Positions 1-8,338 of a stretch of DNA of 64,000 bases are shown here, one piece after another. The stretch is from Cryomorphaceae bacterium BACL11 MAG-121001-bin54 (lineage in GTDB: Bacteria > Bacteroidota > Bacteroidia > Flavobacteriales > BACL11). Numbering within the stretch: position 1 is the stretch's first letter; each line of letters opens with the position of its first letter. The notes beneath the pieces are model-generated. The model was not told the origin of the DNA and made no database searches. It saw nothing but the letters and a program-made list of their open reading frames with translations. The stretch spans positions 1-64,000 of the forward strand of contig CAJJAH010000004.1 of assembly GCA_905182255.1 (NCBI GenBank). The letters run 5' to 3'. A program made the position numbers and the translations under genes.

Positions 1-9
1 TATATGCTT

Positions 10-687
10 AATAAAGTTAGTAGTGTTCTTTTCATAGTTATTTTATATTTTGTTTACTCTTTTTTGGTGTCTTCCTCCTTCAAATTGGGTGCTAAGAAAT
101 GTGTCTACAATTTTTTCTACTTCTTCCCAATCTAAATGCCTAGCCGGCATAGTAAGTATGTTTGCATTATTATGCATACGGGCTTGTTCTGCAATATGAG
201 GATTCCAACAAAGTGCTGCTCTTATTTTTTGATGTTTATTGGCCGACATATTTATTCCATTACCCGTTCCACAAAACTGAATACCCAATTCATTTTCATC
301 TTTTTCAATACTTTCGGCTAATTTATGTGCAAAGTCAGGATAATCTACACTCTCTAAAGAATGACATCCATAATCATTAATTTCATTATTTTTACTAGAT
401 AAAAATATTTTTAATTTTTCTTTAAATTTATATCCTGCATGATCGCACGCTAATCCTATTTTCATGTATTTTTATTTTAACAGTGTGTTAATATTTATTT
501 TTTAATTCTAGTTATATATTTAAAGTTATTAAAAAAATTGTTTTTAACTTGTTAGTAAATAACTAATCAAAAATAACAAGTAATTATCAATTATTAATTT
601 TAAAAACTAAGACAATAAATAAATAAATAATCAATAAATATTATTATTACTTATATTTTATTTTTAAGAACACTTATTAACTTTATT
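10..687. repeat. Imperfect inverted repeat flanking rpiB
   Basis: Bases 10-30 and 666-687 are near-perfect inverted copies. The reverse complement of the left arm begins AAGAACACT and ends TAACTTTATT, and the right arm has the same two blocks with a one-base length difference between them. The arms lie on either side of rpiB. No transposase or target duplication is visible, so function is unknown and chance in AT-rich DNA is possible. Confidence 0.35.
43..465 (-). CDS. rpiB: Ribose-5-phosphate isomerase B
   Basis: This cytosolic enzyme interconverts ribulose 5-phosphate and ribose 5-phosphate in the pentose phosphate pathway. The 140-residue protein is full length for the RpiB/LacAB family. 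It shows the N-terminal CDHAGYKFKE phosphate-binding segment (residues 7-16), DYPDFA (41-46), the catalytic-cysteine loop CGTGNGINMSANK (Cys65) and HNNAN (98-102). It starts at an ATG with the AT-rich gap upstream and is not in an obvious operon. The family call is secure; preference for ribose rather than another pentose or hexose is inferred. Confidence 0.95.
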   Translation of the reverse strand: MKIGLACDHAGYKFKEKLKIFLSSKNNEINDYGCHSLESVDYPDFAHKLAESIEKDENELGIQFCGTGNGINMSANKHQKIRAALCWNPHIAEQARMHNNANILTMPARHLDWEEVEKIVDTFLSTQFEGGRHQKRVNKI

Positions 688-1022
688 TGATTGTAAATTT
701 AAAATTATTTATTAATATTTAATGGTTAATTAAGCTTATTAACAACTTGTATTTTTAGTTAGTTAAATATCTAAGTTATTGATTTTAAATTATTAAAAAT
801 TAACATAATTATTTACAAGTTGTTGATTTATTTTTAAATATTATTAATCCTATTTATATTAATAATAATTATAAACCTAACTAACACCTTATATATATAT
901 ACATAAATCTTTTTTAAATTTATAATAAATAATATATATATTATATATAATTACTGTTAACTCAATTTTTACTTTAAATAAATTTGTATACTTTTATACT
1001 CTAAATAATTAACTTTAAAACT
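466..1022. other. Very AT-rich divergent intergenic region
   Basis: This 557-bp gap separates rpiB (leftward) from the secreted Kazal/Omp28 gene (rightward). It is almost entirely A and T, with TA runs near 890-950, and I see no ORF, tRNA or terminator. Four ACTTGT hexamers form two inverted pairs (547-552 with 576-581, and 745-750 with 815-820); the second pair extends to 11 bp of dyad symmetry (741-751 and 814-824). It presumably holds both promoters and may hold regulator sites. I found no DnaA box close to TTATCCACA, so a replication origin is not supported. Confidence 0.6.
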
Positions 1023-3218
1023 ATGAAAAATATATTTACTTTATTAATTGGAACTTTAATTTTTTTCAATTCAAATTCACAAATAACTTGTGTAGATAGT
1101 AGTTTGATAGATCCAACAGCTTTTTGTTTTACGTTAATTAATGAGGTTTGTGGATGTGATGGGGTTACTTATGATAATGAATGTTATGCAGAAGTAGTTG
1201 GAGGTAATACTTCTTGGATATCCGGACCTTGTTCTTCAAATCCACCTCAAACAGGTATATGTGAAAATTTTGATTCATTTCAAAATGGTGATCCAGTAGC
1301 TCAAACATTATCAGATTGGAATACTTGGGGAGAATTAATGAGTGGAACTACAGCACCTTTTGCAGATGATGCTAATATTAGTAATATTATGAGTTACAGT
1401 GGTTTAAATTCTTTATATTTATTTTCCGGCGCCTCTCAAGGTGCTCAAGATATTGTTTTACCTTTTGGAACTGCAGCACCATATGAACTAGGTATATTTG
1501 AATTTTCCTCAATGTTTTATATTAATGCAGGAACAGGAGCATATTTTAATTTTCAAGCTGAAAATATACCTGGAAATGTATGGTCTTTAGATTGTAAAAT
1601 GGATCTAGGTTCATTAGTTTTAGAAAATACAGGAAATGGATTTAATTATTTAACAACTACCTATCCTGAAGAAGTTTGGTTTGAATTAAAATTAGTTTGT
1701 GATTTAACAAACAATAATTGGGAATTATTTATAGATAATCAAAGTCAAGGAAGTTTTACAAATTCAGTAAATAAAATAGCATCATTAGATTTATATCCAA
1801 TTATAGGACATCAATTTTATGTAGATGATGTTTGTTGGTCATACATAGAACCAAATTTAGAAGATTTAAATGCCCAGGTTATATTAGTTAATTCAATTAC
1901 AGGTTTAACAGGACAAGATAGAAATCCATCTATAGATGTAAGGAATTTAGGAATATCTAATATTACATCATTTGATATAGATTTTGAATATAATGGAACT
2001 ACAATAACAGAAAATATTAGTGGTGTAAATATGCTTACACAGGATATTTATACAGTTAATTTTAATAATAATATAATATTATTAGGAGGAATAAATACTG
2101 GAATTGCTACTGTTTATAATGTTAATAATTTAGGACCTGATGATGATAGTTCAGATGATGTTATGTCAATTCAAATAGAAGCTATAACTCCAGCTGAAGG
2201 TAAATTAGTTATAGGAGAAGAAGCAACAGGTACATGGTGTGGGTGGTGTCCAAGAGGTGCAGTTGCATTAAATTGGATGGATAAAGATTATGAAGGATAT
2301 TGGCAAGGTATAGCAGTACATAATGGAGATCCTATGACAGATCCTGATTATGACAATGGAATGGCTCCTTATATTTCTGGCTACCCAAGTGGATTAGTAG
2401 ATAGAGGAACAGATATAGATCCAGGAAACTTTAAGCAAGATTTTTTACAAAGAATTGTTGTTAATCCAAATGGAATTATTACAAACGGAGCAGAATTAAA
2501 TGGAAATATATTAAAAGTATCTCTAACAGTGAATATACAAAACAGTATGAGTGGTAATTATAAATTAGCATGTGTATTGGTTGAAGATTCTGTCACAGGA
2601 ACTGCTACTTCCTACTATCAATCAAATTCTTACAGTGGAGGAGCTTCTGGTTCTTTAATAGATGTGGATGGAACAGATTGGGCTAATATGCCATCGAATG
2701 TACCAGCTTCACAAATGATTTATCGTCATGTAGCTAGAAGTGTTGCTCCAGGATTTATGGGAGAATCACTAACCTCAAACACATTTATTGCGGGAGATAG
2801 TGAAACTATTTGTTTTGAATTTATTTTAGACCCTTCTTGGGATCAATCACAAATTCATATAGTAGGAATGTTTATTGATGATAACAATCAAATTGATAAT
2901 GCATCATCATCAGATATTACAACTGCAACCAACACAGGATTAAATCCTTCTTGCGCAACAACTAGTATTGGAATAGAATTAAATGGGCCGGATATAATAA
3001 ATATTTATCCTAACCCAGCTAATGATAAAATTTATATTTCAAACCTAACAGAAGAAAATACTTCTATTAAAATATATGATATTAAAGGAACTTTAGTATT
3101 TGAAAATAGAATTTCAAATAAAGAATATTTAAATGTTTCAAGTCTTGCAAAAGGAATATATCAAATTAAATTTGAAGGAAAGGAGGTTAATGAAACAAGA
3201 AAATTAATAAAAAATTAA
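1023..3218 (+). CDS. Secreted T9SS cargo with Kazal-like and Omp28-like domains
   Basis: This is a 731-residue surface or secreted protein. It has a signal peptide (about residues 1-19), then a cysteine-rich Kazal-type segment with VCGCDGVTYDNECYA and a closing GPC (about 23-70). A middle region of unknown fold follows, then an Omp28/thioredoxin-like region with ATGTWCGWCPRG (about 400-410). It ends in a type IX sorting domain (about 658-731) with YPNPANDK and SLAKGIYQIKFEG. The Kazal segment suggests serine protease inhibition and the CxxC a thiol function; both are inference. Its stop abuts the convergent rnr stop with no spacer. The domain order looks unusual to me, but each part is individually recognisable. 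Confidence 0.85.
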   Translation: MKNIFTLLIGTLIFFNSNSQITCVDSSLIDPTAFCFTLINEVCGCDGVTYDNECYAEVVGGNTSWISGPCSSNPPQTGICENFDSFQNGDPVAQTLSDWNTWGELMSGTTAPFADDANISNIMSYSGLNSLYLFSGASQGAQDIVLPFGTAAPYELGIFEFSSMFYINAGTGAYFNFQAENIPGNVWSLDCKMDLGSLVLENTGNGFNYLTTTYPEEVWFELKLVCDLTNNNWELFIDNQSQGSFTNSVNKIASLDLYPIIGHQFYVDDVCWSYIEPNLEDLNAQVILVNSITGLTGQDRNPSIDVRNLGISNITSFDIDFEYNGTTITENISGVNMLTQDIYTVNFNNNIILLGGINTGIATVYNVNNLGPDDDSSDDVMSIQIEAITPAEGKLVIGEEATGTWCGWCPRGAVALNWMDKDYEGYWQGIAVHNGDPMTDPDYDNGMAPYISGYPSGLVDRGTDIDPGNFKQDFLQRIVVNPNGIITNGAELNGNILKVSLTVNIQNSMSGNYKLACVLVEDSVTGTATSYYQSNSYSGGASGSLIDVDGTDWANMPSNVPASQMIYRHVARSVAPGFMGESLTSNTFIAGDSETICFEFILDPSWDQSQIHIVGMFIDDNNQIDNASSSDITTATNTGLNPSCATTSIGIELNGPDIINIYPNPANDKIYISNLTEENTSIKIYDIKGTLVFENRISNKEYLNVSSLAKGIYQIKFEGKEVNETRKLIKN

Positions 3219-5351
3219 TTAAACTAATATAAAGTCCATTTGCTTTCTTTCTAAGTCAGCTCTTTGAATTTTTATTTTTACTTTTTGCCCTATTTGGTAG
3301 CTGGACTTTGTTCGGTATCCAATTAGGGCATATTTTTTTTCATCAAAAATATAATGATCATCCTTAATACTACTTACCTTGACTAGCCCTTCACATTTGT
3401 TTTCAGTAATTTCAATATATAATCCCCATTCTGTAACTCCAGAAATAACACCATCATAAACAAAACCAATTTTATTTTTTAAAAACTTAACCTGCATAAA
3501 CTTAATTGAATCGCGCTCTGCCCTTGAAGATACTTTTTCCATTTCAGAACAATGTTTGCATATTTTTTCAACGACATCTTTGTTAACTGATTCTCCACCA
3601 CATAAATATTTATCTAATAATCTGTGTACAATTAAATCTGGGTAGCGTCTTATTGGAGAAGTGAAGTGGGAGTAGTGTTTAAAAGCTAAACCATAATGAC
3701 CAATATTATTAGTAGTGTATATAGCTTTTGCCATTGAGCGTATAGTCAATGTTTCTATCATTTGTTGTTCTCCCTTCCCTTTTACATTTTCAAGTAACTT
3801 ATTTAATGAATGAGATAGTTTATCAGAACTTTCATTATTAATAGAATAACCAAGCTTTTTAATAATATTATTTAAAGTTGAAATTCTGTCGCTATCAGGA
3901 GTATCATGTATTCGGTAAACAAAAGTTTTAGCTATTTTTGATGAAGAACTAATGTGCTTAGCAACTGTTTTGTTAGCCAATAGCATAAACTCTTCAATCA
4001 AATGATTGGTAGATAAACTTTCTTTAAAATATACATTAATTGGATTATTGTTATCATCTAAAATAAATTTAACCTCTGTACTTTCAAAATTTATAGAGCC
4101 ATTTTTTTGTCTCTTTTCTCTTAATATTTTTGATAACTTATCTAGTAGTAAAAGTTCTTTTGCCAACTTTCCTTTTTTATCGTCAATAGTTTTCTGGGCG
4201 GTTTGATAGGTAAAACGAACATCAGAATGAATGACGGTTTTCTTGATGCTATGGTCTAGTACATTAGCTGATTCATCCATTTCAAAAAGAATAGAGTAGG
4301 CTAGTCGATCAACATTAGGTTTCAAAGAGCAAATATTATTTGAAAGCACTTCTGGAAGCATTGGGATTACTCTATCTACCAAATAAACAGAGGTAGCCCT
4401 TTCAGCCGCCTCCTTATCAATAACACCCCCCTCTTCAACATAATGAGAAACATCAGCGATATGAACTCCAACCTCCCAATTACCGTTGTTTAATTTTTTA
4501 ACAGAAAGAGCATCATCAAAATCTTTTGCGTCTTTAGGGTCAATTGTAAACGTGGTTGTACCTCTTATATCTAGCCTTTTGTTAATATCATCTTTAGAAA
4601 TTACTTCCAAAATTTTATTAGCCACCTTATCTACTTTGTCAGGAAATTTAGGAGAAAATCCATAATCGTATAAGATTGAATTTATCTCAGTATCATGATC
4701 ATTAATCTCACCAATAACCTCAACCACCTTTCCAATAGGATTTTTATATTGTGAGTCCCACCCATCAACCTTTACTACTACTTTTTTATTTAGATATTCC
4801 TTTTTTATTGTTTTAGGTGGAATAAAAACATCAAATGAAACCTTCTTGTCATCTGTAATTAAAAAATAATTTGAAGAAGAGCTGTCTATTACGCCAACAA
4901 ACTCTTCTTTCCTTCTTTTAACAACCTTTATCACCTCTCCCTCCTGCTTGTTTTTTCTTTTTGTAAAAAGCAACACCTCAACTTCATCTCCTGCTAGCGC
5001 AAATTGAGCATATTCTTTTGGAATAAAAACTTCATTTTCTTCATCAATATTCGCATAAGAGCCCCTATTATTTGTGTTTTTTATAGTTGTAATTAATGTT
5101 GATGTTTTTTCTAACAAACGATAAGACCCTCTATGCTCCTCGGTGAGAGTTCCAGAAATAACCATTTCTTTTATTACATCAATAATCTGGATTTTTACAC
5201 CCATTTCAGTTACTTTTAACATTTTAGATACCTGCTTATAATTTAGTTTTTTATTTGGATTTTCTCTAAAAACAAATAATATTAAATCAAATAGTTTTGA
5301 ATGATTAAGACCCCTTTTTTGGGGCTTTTTATTTTTTTTCTTTTTCTTCAT
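3219..5351 (-). CDS. rnr: Ribonuclease R
   Basis: A 3'-5' exoribonuclease that degrades structured RNA in the cytosol. The 710 residues follow the family plan. A lysine-rich N-terminus and winged-helix-like part (to about 80) come first, then cold-shock/OB domains (about 90-215) and the RNB catalytic domain, where DPKDAKDFDD at 271-280 gives the metal-binding aspartates 271, 277, 279 and 280. A C-terminal S1 domain lies at about 625-705. A TATTTTTG -7-like element lies upstream on this strand at 5363-5370. The reading frame is intact and length is normal. Confidence 0.95.
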   Translation of the reverse strand: MKKKKKNKKPQKRGLNHSKLFDLILFVFRENPNKKLNYKQVSKMLKVTEMGVKIQIIDVIKEMVISGTLTEEHRGSYRLLEKTSTLITTIKNTNNRGSYANIDEENEVFIPKEYAQFALAGDEVEVLLFTKRKNKQEGEVIKVVKRRKEEFVGVIDSSSSNYFLITDDKKVSFDVFIPPKTIKKEYLNKKVVVKVDGWDSQYKNPIGKVVEVIGEINDHDTEINSILYDYGFSPKFPDKVDKVANKILEVISKDDINKRLDIRGTTTFTIDPKDAKDFDDALSVKKLNNGNWEVGVHIADVSHYVEEGGVIDKEAAERATSVYLVDRVIPMLPEVLSNNICSLKPNVDRLAYSILFEMDESANVLDHSIKKTVIHSDVRFTYQTAQKTIDDKKGKLAKELLLLDKLSKILREKRQKNGSINFESTEVKFILDDNNNPINVYFKESLSTNHLIEEFMLLANKTVAKHISSSSKIAKTFVYRIHDTPDSDRISTLNNIIKKLGYSINNESSDKLSHSLNKLLENVKGKGEQQMIETLTIRSMAKAIYTTNNIGHYGLAFKHYSHFTSPIRRYPDLIVHRLLDKYLCGGESVNKDVVEKICKHCSEMEKVSSRAERDSIKFMQVKFLKNKIGFVYDGVISGVTEWGLYIEITENKCEGLVKVSSIKDDHYIFDEKKYALIGYRTKSSYQIGQKVKIKIQRADLERKQMDFILV

Positions 5352-5362
5352 AATGTAAGTAA

Positions 5363-5370
5363 CAAAAATA
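5363..5370 (-). promoter_or_regulatory. Candidate -7 element of rnr
   Basis: TATTTTTG on the minus strand matches the Bacteroidota TAnnTTTG element and lies 11 bases before the rnr ATG. No TTG lies at the expected upstream spacing, so this is only half a promoter match. Confidence 0.4.
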
Positions 5371-5386
5371 TGTTTAATTTTACCAA

Positions 5387-5626
5387 GTGAGACTGCTGAA
5401 AAGTAAACATATCATTATCTTATTGTTAAGTGTTGTTGTATTAAGTTCGTGTAGAACTAAAAAAACATTTAACGGAACAGCCACCCTTCCATGCACCGAC
5501 TTTGAAACAGAGGCTAAAATAAAAAAGAAATCAAAGTGGAGGCTGGTACTGTATAAGGACGGGCAAAAACTAGGTAAAAAATCTAAAAAAGGAAGCAGCA
5601 GGCTATTTAAGAAAAAAAACAATTAA
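5387..5626 (+). CDS. Small basic putative lipoprotein
   Basis: A 79-residue protein read from a GTG. It has a basic N-terminus, a hydrophobic stretch (about 9-20) and a lipobox-like LSSC with Cys22, followed by a lysine-rich tail ending in KKKNN. This suggests a small lipoprotein, but I recognise no family. Only 35 bp separate it from the divergent rnr gene. An antisense frame of the same length exists; I prefer this strand because of the signal sequence and lipobox. Moderate confidence that it is real. Confidence 0.5.
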   Translation: MRLLKSKHIIILLLSVVVLSSCRTKKTFNGTATLPCTDFETEAKIKKKSKWRLVLYKDGQKLGKKSKKGSSRLFKKKNN

Positions 5627-5789
5627 ATAGTATTGGTGAAACTAATTAAATAGTTGGTTCGTATAAAAATTTATAAATAACAATAAAAGACGCACTATTT
5701 ATATTGCTTGTCATTTATGCCTATTTGATTTTAATTTGATGTGGTTAAAAATTGTAATTTTTTATAGAAAATAATTTTGGTTAATACGC

Positions 5790-5820
5790 AAAAAGTCCAG
5801 CTTAAATAGCTGGACTTTTT
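5790..5820. terminator. Bidirectional intrinsic terminator
   Basis: A perfect 13-bp hairpin (arms 5790-5802 and 5808-5820, loop TAAAT) has A-rich and T-rich ends and so works on either strand. It sits five bases beyond the 3' end of the leftward tRNA-Asn gene and can terminate that transcript. Confidence 0.85.
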
Positions 5821-5825
5821 GTTTG

Positions 5826-5899
5826 CTCCCCCTCTAGGACTCGAACCTAGGACCCTCTGATTAACAGTCAGATGCTCTAACCAGCTGAGCTAAGGAGGA
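5826..5899 (-). tRNA. tRNA-Asn (anticodon GTT)
   Basis: On the minus strand the cloverleaf is complete. The acceptor TCCTCCT pairs with AGGGGGA with one G-T wobble, the D arm starts GCTCAG, the anticodon arm CTGACTGTTAATCAG has GTT in the loop, and the T arm is CTAGG-TTCGAGT-CCTAG, with discriminator base G. CCA is not encoded. A strong terminator follows. Confidence 0.97.
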
Positions 5900-5948
5900 G
5901 TGTTATTAAAACGGCTGCAAAAATAACACAAAGGTTGAAATAATAAAA

Positions 5949-5956
5949 TATATTTG
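5949..5956 (+). promoter_or_regulatory. Candidate -7 element of the PfkB kinase gene
   Basis: TATATTTG matches TAnnTTTG and lies 14 bases before the ATG. No TTG is present at the usual distance upstream. Confidence 0.45.
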
Positions 5957-5970
5957 CAAAAAAAATAATT

Positions 5971-6888
5971 ATGAGTATTTTAGTTGTAGGAACGGTGGCC
6001 TTTGACGCAATAGAAACTCCCTTTGGAAAGACAGATAAAATAGTTGGTGGAGCAGCAACATACATCTGCTTATCATCATCATTTTTTGCTAAAAATTTAA
6101 ACCTTGTATCTGTTGTAGGAGAGGACTTTCCCAATGAAGCAATACAGATGCTAAAAAGAAAATCAGTAGACACTGATGGCTTGCAAATAAAAAAAGGAGA
6201 AAAAACATTTTTTTGGTCTGGAAAGTATCACAATGACATGAATACTAGAGACACCTTAGATACTCAGTTAAATGTATTAGAAAATTTTGATCCAATTGTT
6301 CCTGAAAAATATCAAGAATCAGAATTCTTAATGCTAGGAAACCTAATGCCAAGCGTCCAAAAAAAAGTTTTAGGTCAAATGAAAAAAAGACCTAAATTGG
6401 TTGTGTTAGATACCATGAACTTCTGGATGGATCTCTTTATGGATGATTTAAAAGAAGCCTTAAAAGAGGTTGATGTATTAACCATAAATGATGAAGAAGC
6501 TAGACAGCTTTCAGAAGAATACTCATTGGTAAAAGCTGCAAAAATAATTCTAGCTATGGGTCCTAAATACCTAATAATCAAAAAAGGAGAGCACGGAGCT
6601 CTTTTATTTAATAATGAAGAGGTGTTTTTTGCGCCAGCCCTGCCTATGGAAGAAGTGTTTGATCCTACGGGGGCTGGAGATTCTTTTGCAGGAGGATTTA
6701 TAGGTTATTTAGCTAAAACTAACAACATCTCTTTTGAAAATATGAAAAGAGCGGTCATTAACGGTTCTGCAATGGCATCTTTTTGTGTTGAAAAATTTGG
6801 GACACAGAAATTAACAGAAATTACTCAGAAAGATGTTAGTGCACGTATAAACGAATTTGTAAAACTAGTTAAATTTGATATTCATTAA
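5971..6888 (+). CDS. PfkB-family carbohydrate kinase
   Basis: An ATP-dependent sugar or nucleoside kinase of the ribokinase/PfkB family, 305 residues, cytosolic. It has the N-terminal GGAATY substrate-binding glycine motif and the C-terminal DPTGAGDSFAGGF signature (about 231-243), in which Asp237 is the expected catalytic base. The substrate cannot be read from the sequence. Its stop codon overlaps that of the convergent rnhA by a few bases. A -7 element lies just upstream. Confidence 0.9.
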   Translation: MSILVVGTVAFDAIETPFGKTDKIVGGAATYICLSSSFFAKNLNLVSVVGEDFPNEAIQMLKRKSVDTDGLQIKKGEKTFFWSGKYHNDMNTRDTLDTQLNVLENFDPIVPEKYQESEFLMLGNLMPSVQKKVLGQMKKRPKLVVLDTMNFWMDLFMDDLKEALKEVDVLTINDEEARQLSEEYSLVKAAKIILAMGPKYLIIKKGEHGALLFNNEEVFFAPALPMEEVFDPTGAGDSFAGGFIGYLAKTNNISFENMKRAVINGSAMASFCVEKFGTQKLTEITQKDVSARINEFVKLVKFDIH

Positions 6889-7364
6889 AATAATGAAGAT
6901 CCGGTATTTTTAACATTATTTTCATACCAACTGTCAATAAGTAAATCGCTAGAGCTAGCAGCTTGCACCGCCAATGAATCACATCTTTCATTTTCTTTGT
7001 TATTGGCATGACCCTTTACCCAAATAAAACTCACTTTTTGTTTTCTGTATATTTTTAGGAAACGAATCCATAAATCTGGATTTTTCTTTTTGTTAAAATT
7101 TTTCTTTTCCCATACAAGCACCCATTTTTTTTCAACTGCATCAATCACATATTTTGAGTCAGAATAAACAGTAATAATTGATTTTTCCTTTTTAACACTT
7201 TCTAGTGCTGTAATAACAGCTAACAGTTCCATGCGATTATTGGTTGTAAGTCTAAATCCCTGTTGCAGCTCTCTTCTATATGCCCCGCTAATCATCACAA
7301 TTCCATACCCTCCGTTTCCAGGGTTTCCCTTAGCAGAGCCGTCAGTATAAATAATAATACTCAT
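6885..7364 (-). CDS. rnhA: Ribonuclease HI
   Basis: Cleaves the RNA strand of RNA-DNA hybrids. The 159-residue protein is complete: YTDGS (Asp8), NNRMELL (Glu46), YSDSKY (Asp69) and KGHANNKENERCD (His119, Asp129) supply the acidic active site. It is probably co-transcribed with the upstream purN gene (43-bp gap). It overlaps the end of the PfkB gene on the other strand. Confidence 0.95.
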   Translation of the reverse strand: MSIIIYTDGSAKGNPGNGGYGIVMISGAYRRELQQGFRLTTNNRMELLAVITALESVKKEKSIITVYSDSKYVIDAVEKKWVLVWEKKNFNKKKNPDLWIRFLKIYRKQKVSFIWVKGHANNKENERCDSLAVQAASSSDLLIDSWYENNVKNTGSSLF

Positions 7365-7407
7365 TATTTAAATAACTTTTTTATGATTACTGACAGGGTT
7401 TTCATTT

Positions 7408-7980
7408 TTATAAATTTTTAATCATTTTTTCAATAGCTAAGGGAAAATAATTTTGCTCTAATTTATGTATTTTTTGTGTTAATGTTTCTGTAGATTCATT
7501 AAAAGAAATAGAACACTTTTCTTGTAAAATTATCTTTCCCTCATCATAGTTTTGATTAACAAGGTGGATGCTAATGCCGCTTTCGGTTTCTTTATTTTTA
7601 ATTACAGCTTTATGTATGTTATCCCCATACATTCCTTTTCCCCCATACTTTGGTAATAATGATGGGTGAATATTGATGATGCGATTCGGGTAGCTATCAA
7701 TCATTTTAGGGGGAAGCTTAAGTAAAAATCCAGCCAATATGACAACATCAACACCTCTTACTTTAAGTTTTTTATGCAAATTAGCAAAATTATTAAGCTC
7801 ATTTTTAGTAAATACATACGTTGGAATATTTAGTTTTTTAGCTCTTTTTACAATTAATGCGTCTCGCTTGTTAGTGCAAATTAAAACTACATCAATATCA
7901 GGTGATTGAGCAAAATAAGTGCAGATATTTTCGGCGTTTGAGCCCGACCCCGAACCGAATATTGCAATTTTTTTTGGCAT
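7408..7980 (-). CDS. purN: Phosphoribosylglycinamide formyltransferase
   Basis: Transfers a formyl group from 10-formyl-tetrahydrofolate to GAR, an early step of purine synthesis. The 190 residues show the N-terminal FGSGSGSNAE nucleotide loop, NIHPSLLP (Asn103, His105) and the catalytic Asp146 in NYDEGKI, all as in PurN. Full length. A TATCTTTG -7 element lies 29 bases upstream. purF, the preceding step of the same pathway, is in this window at 52.2 kb. Confidence 0.95.
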   Translation of the reverse strand: MPKKIAIFGSGSGSNAENICTYFAQSPDIDVVLICTNKRDALIVKRAKKLNIPTYVFTKNELNNFANLHKKLKVRGVDVVILAGFLLKLPPKMIDSYPNRIINIHPSLLPKYGGKGMYGDNIHKAVIKNKETESGISIHLVNQNYDEGKIILQEKCSISFNESTETLTQKIHKLEQNYFPLAIEKMIKNL

Positions 7981-8009
7981 TATTAATTTTTTATTAAAAA
8001 TAGTATAAA

Positions 8010-8017
8010 CAAAGATA
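8010..8017 (-). promoter_or_regulatory. Candidate -7 element of purN
   Basis: TATCTTTG on the minus strand matches TAnnTTTG about 30 bases before the purN ATG. No clear TTG is seen upstream. Confidence 0.45.
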
Positions 8018-8041
8018 TGTTAAAATAGAAAATAAGAAAGG

Positions 8042-8072
8042 TTGCGAGTTCTTTAATTTATAGTTTTATTTG
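8042..8072 (+). promoter_or_regulatory. Candidate promoter of the acpP-fabF-rnc run
   Basis: TTG at 8042-8044, 20 bases, then TTTATTTG at 8065-8072, which matches TAnnTTTG in all but one position. The acpP ATG follows 26 bases later. Spacing agrees with the Bacteroidota promoter pattern. Confidence 0.55.
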
Positions 8073-8098
8073 CACATTAATAATTAAAACATTTAAAC

Positions 8099-8329
8099 AT
8101 GTCAGATGTAGCAGAAAAAGTAAAAGCAATTATTGTTGACAAGTTAGGAGTTGACGAAAGCGAGGTAACTAATGAGGCTAATTTTACTAATGATCTAGGA
8201 GCTGATTCCTTAGACACAGTTGAGCTGATTATGGAGTTTGAAAAAGAATTTGATATTCAAATACCAGACGATAAAGCGGAAGCTATCGCAACAGTTGGTG
8301 ACGCAGTTTCATTTATTGAGGCAGCCTAA
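8099..8329 (+). CDS. acpP: Acyl carrier protein
   Basis: Small acidic carrier (76 residues) that holds growing fatty acids on 4'-phosphopantetheine. The attachment site is Ser37 in [10 protein letters not shown]. Full length. It is directly followed by fabF (9-bp gap), the usual arrangement. Confidence 0.98.
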   Translation: MSDVAEKVKAIIVDKLGVDESEVTNEANFTNDLGADSLDTVELIMEFEKEFDIQIPDDKAEAIATVGDAVSFIEAA

Positions 8330-8338
8330 CTATTCAAA

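Noticed and set aside
466-1022. Replication origin
   Set aside because: The region is AT-rich, but I see no cluster of DnaA-box-like TTATCCACA sites and no dnaA or dnaN nearby; whole-genome skew would be needed.
5380-5622. Antisense 80-residue frame opposite the small lipoprotein
   Set aside because: It is a mirror of the same stretch; the forward frame has a signal sequence and lipobox, the antisense one only a low-complexity hydrophobic sequence.
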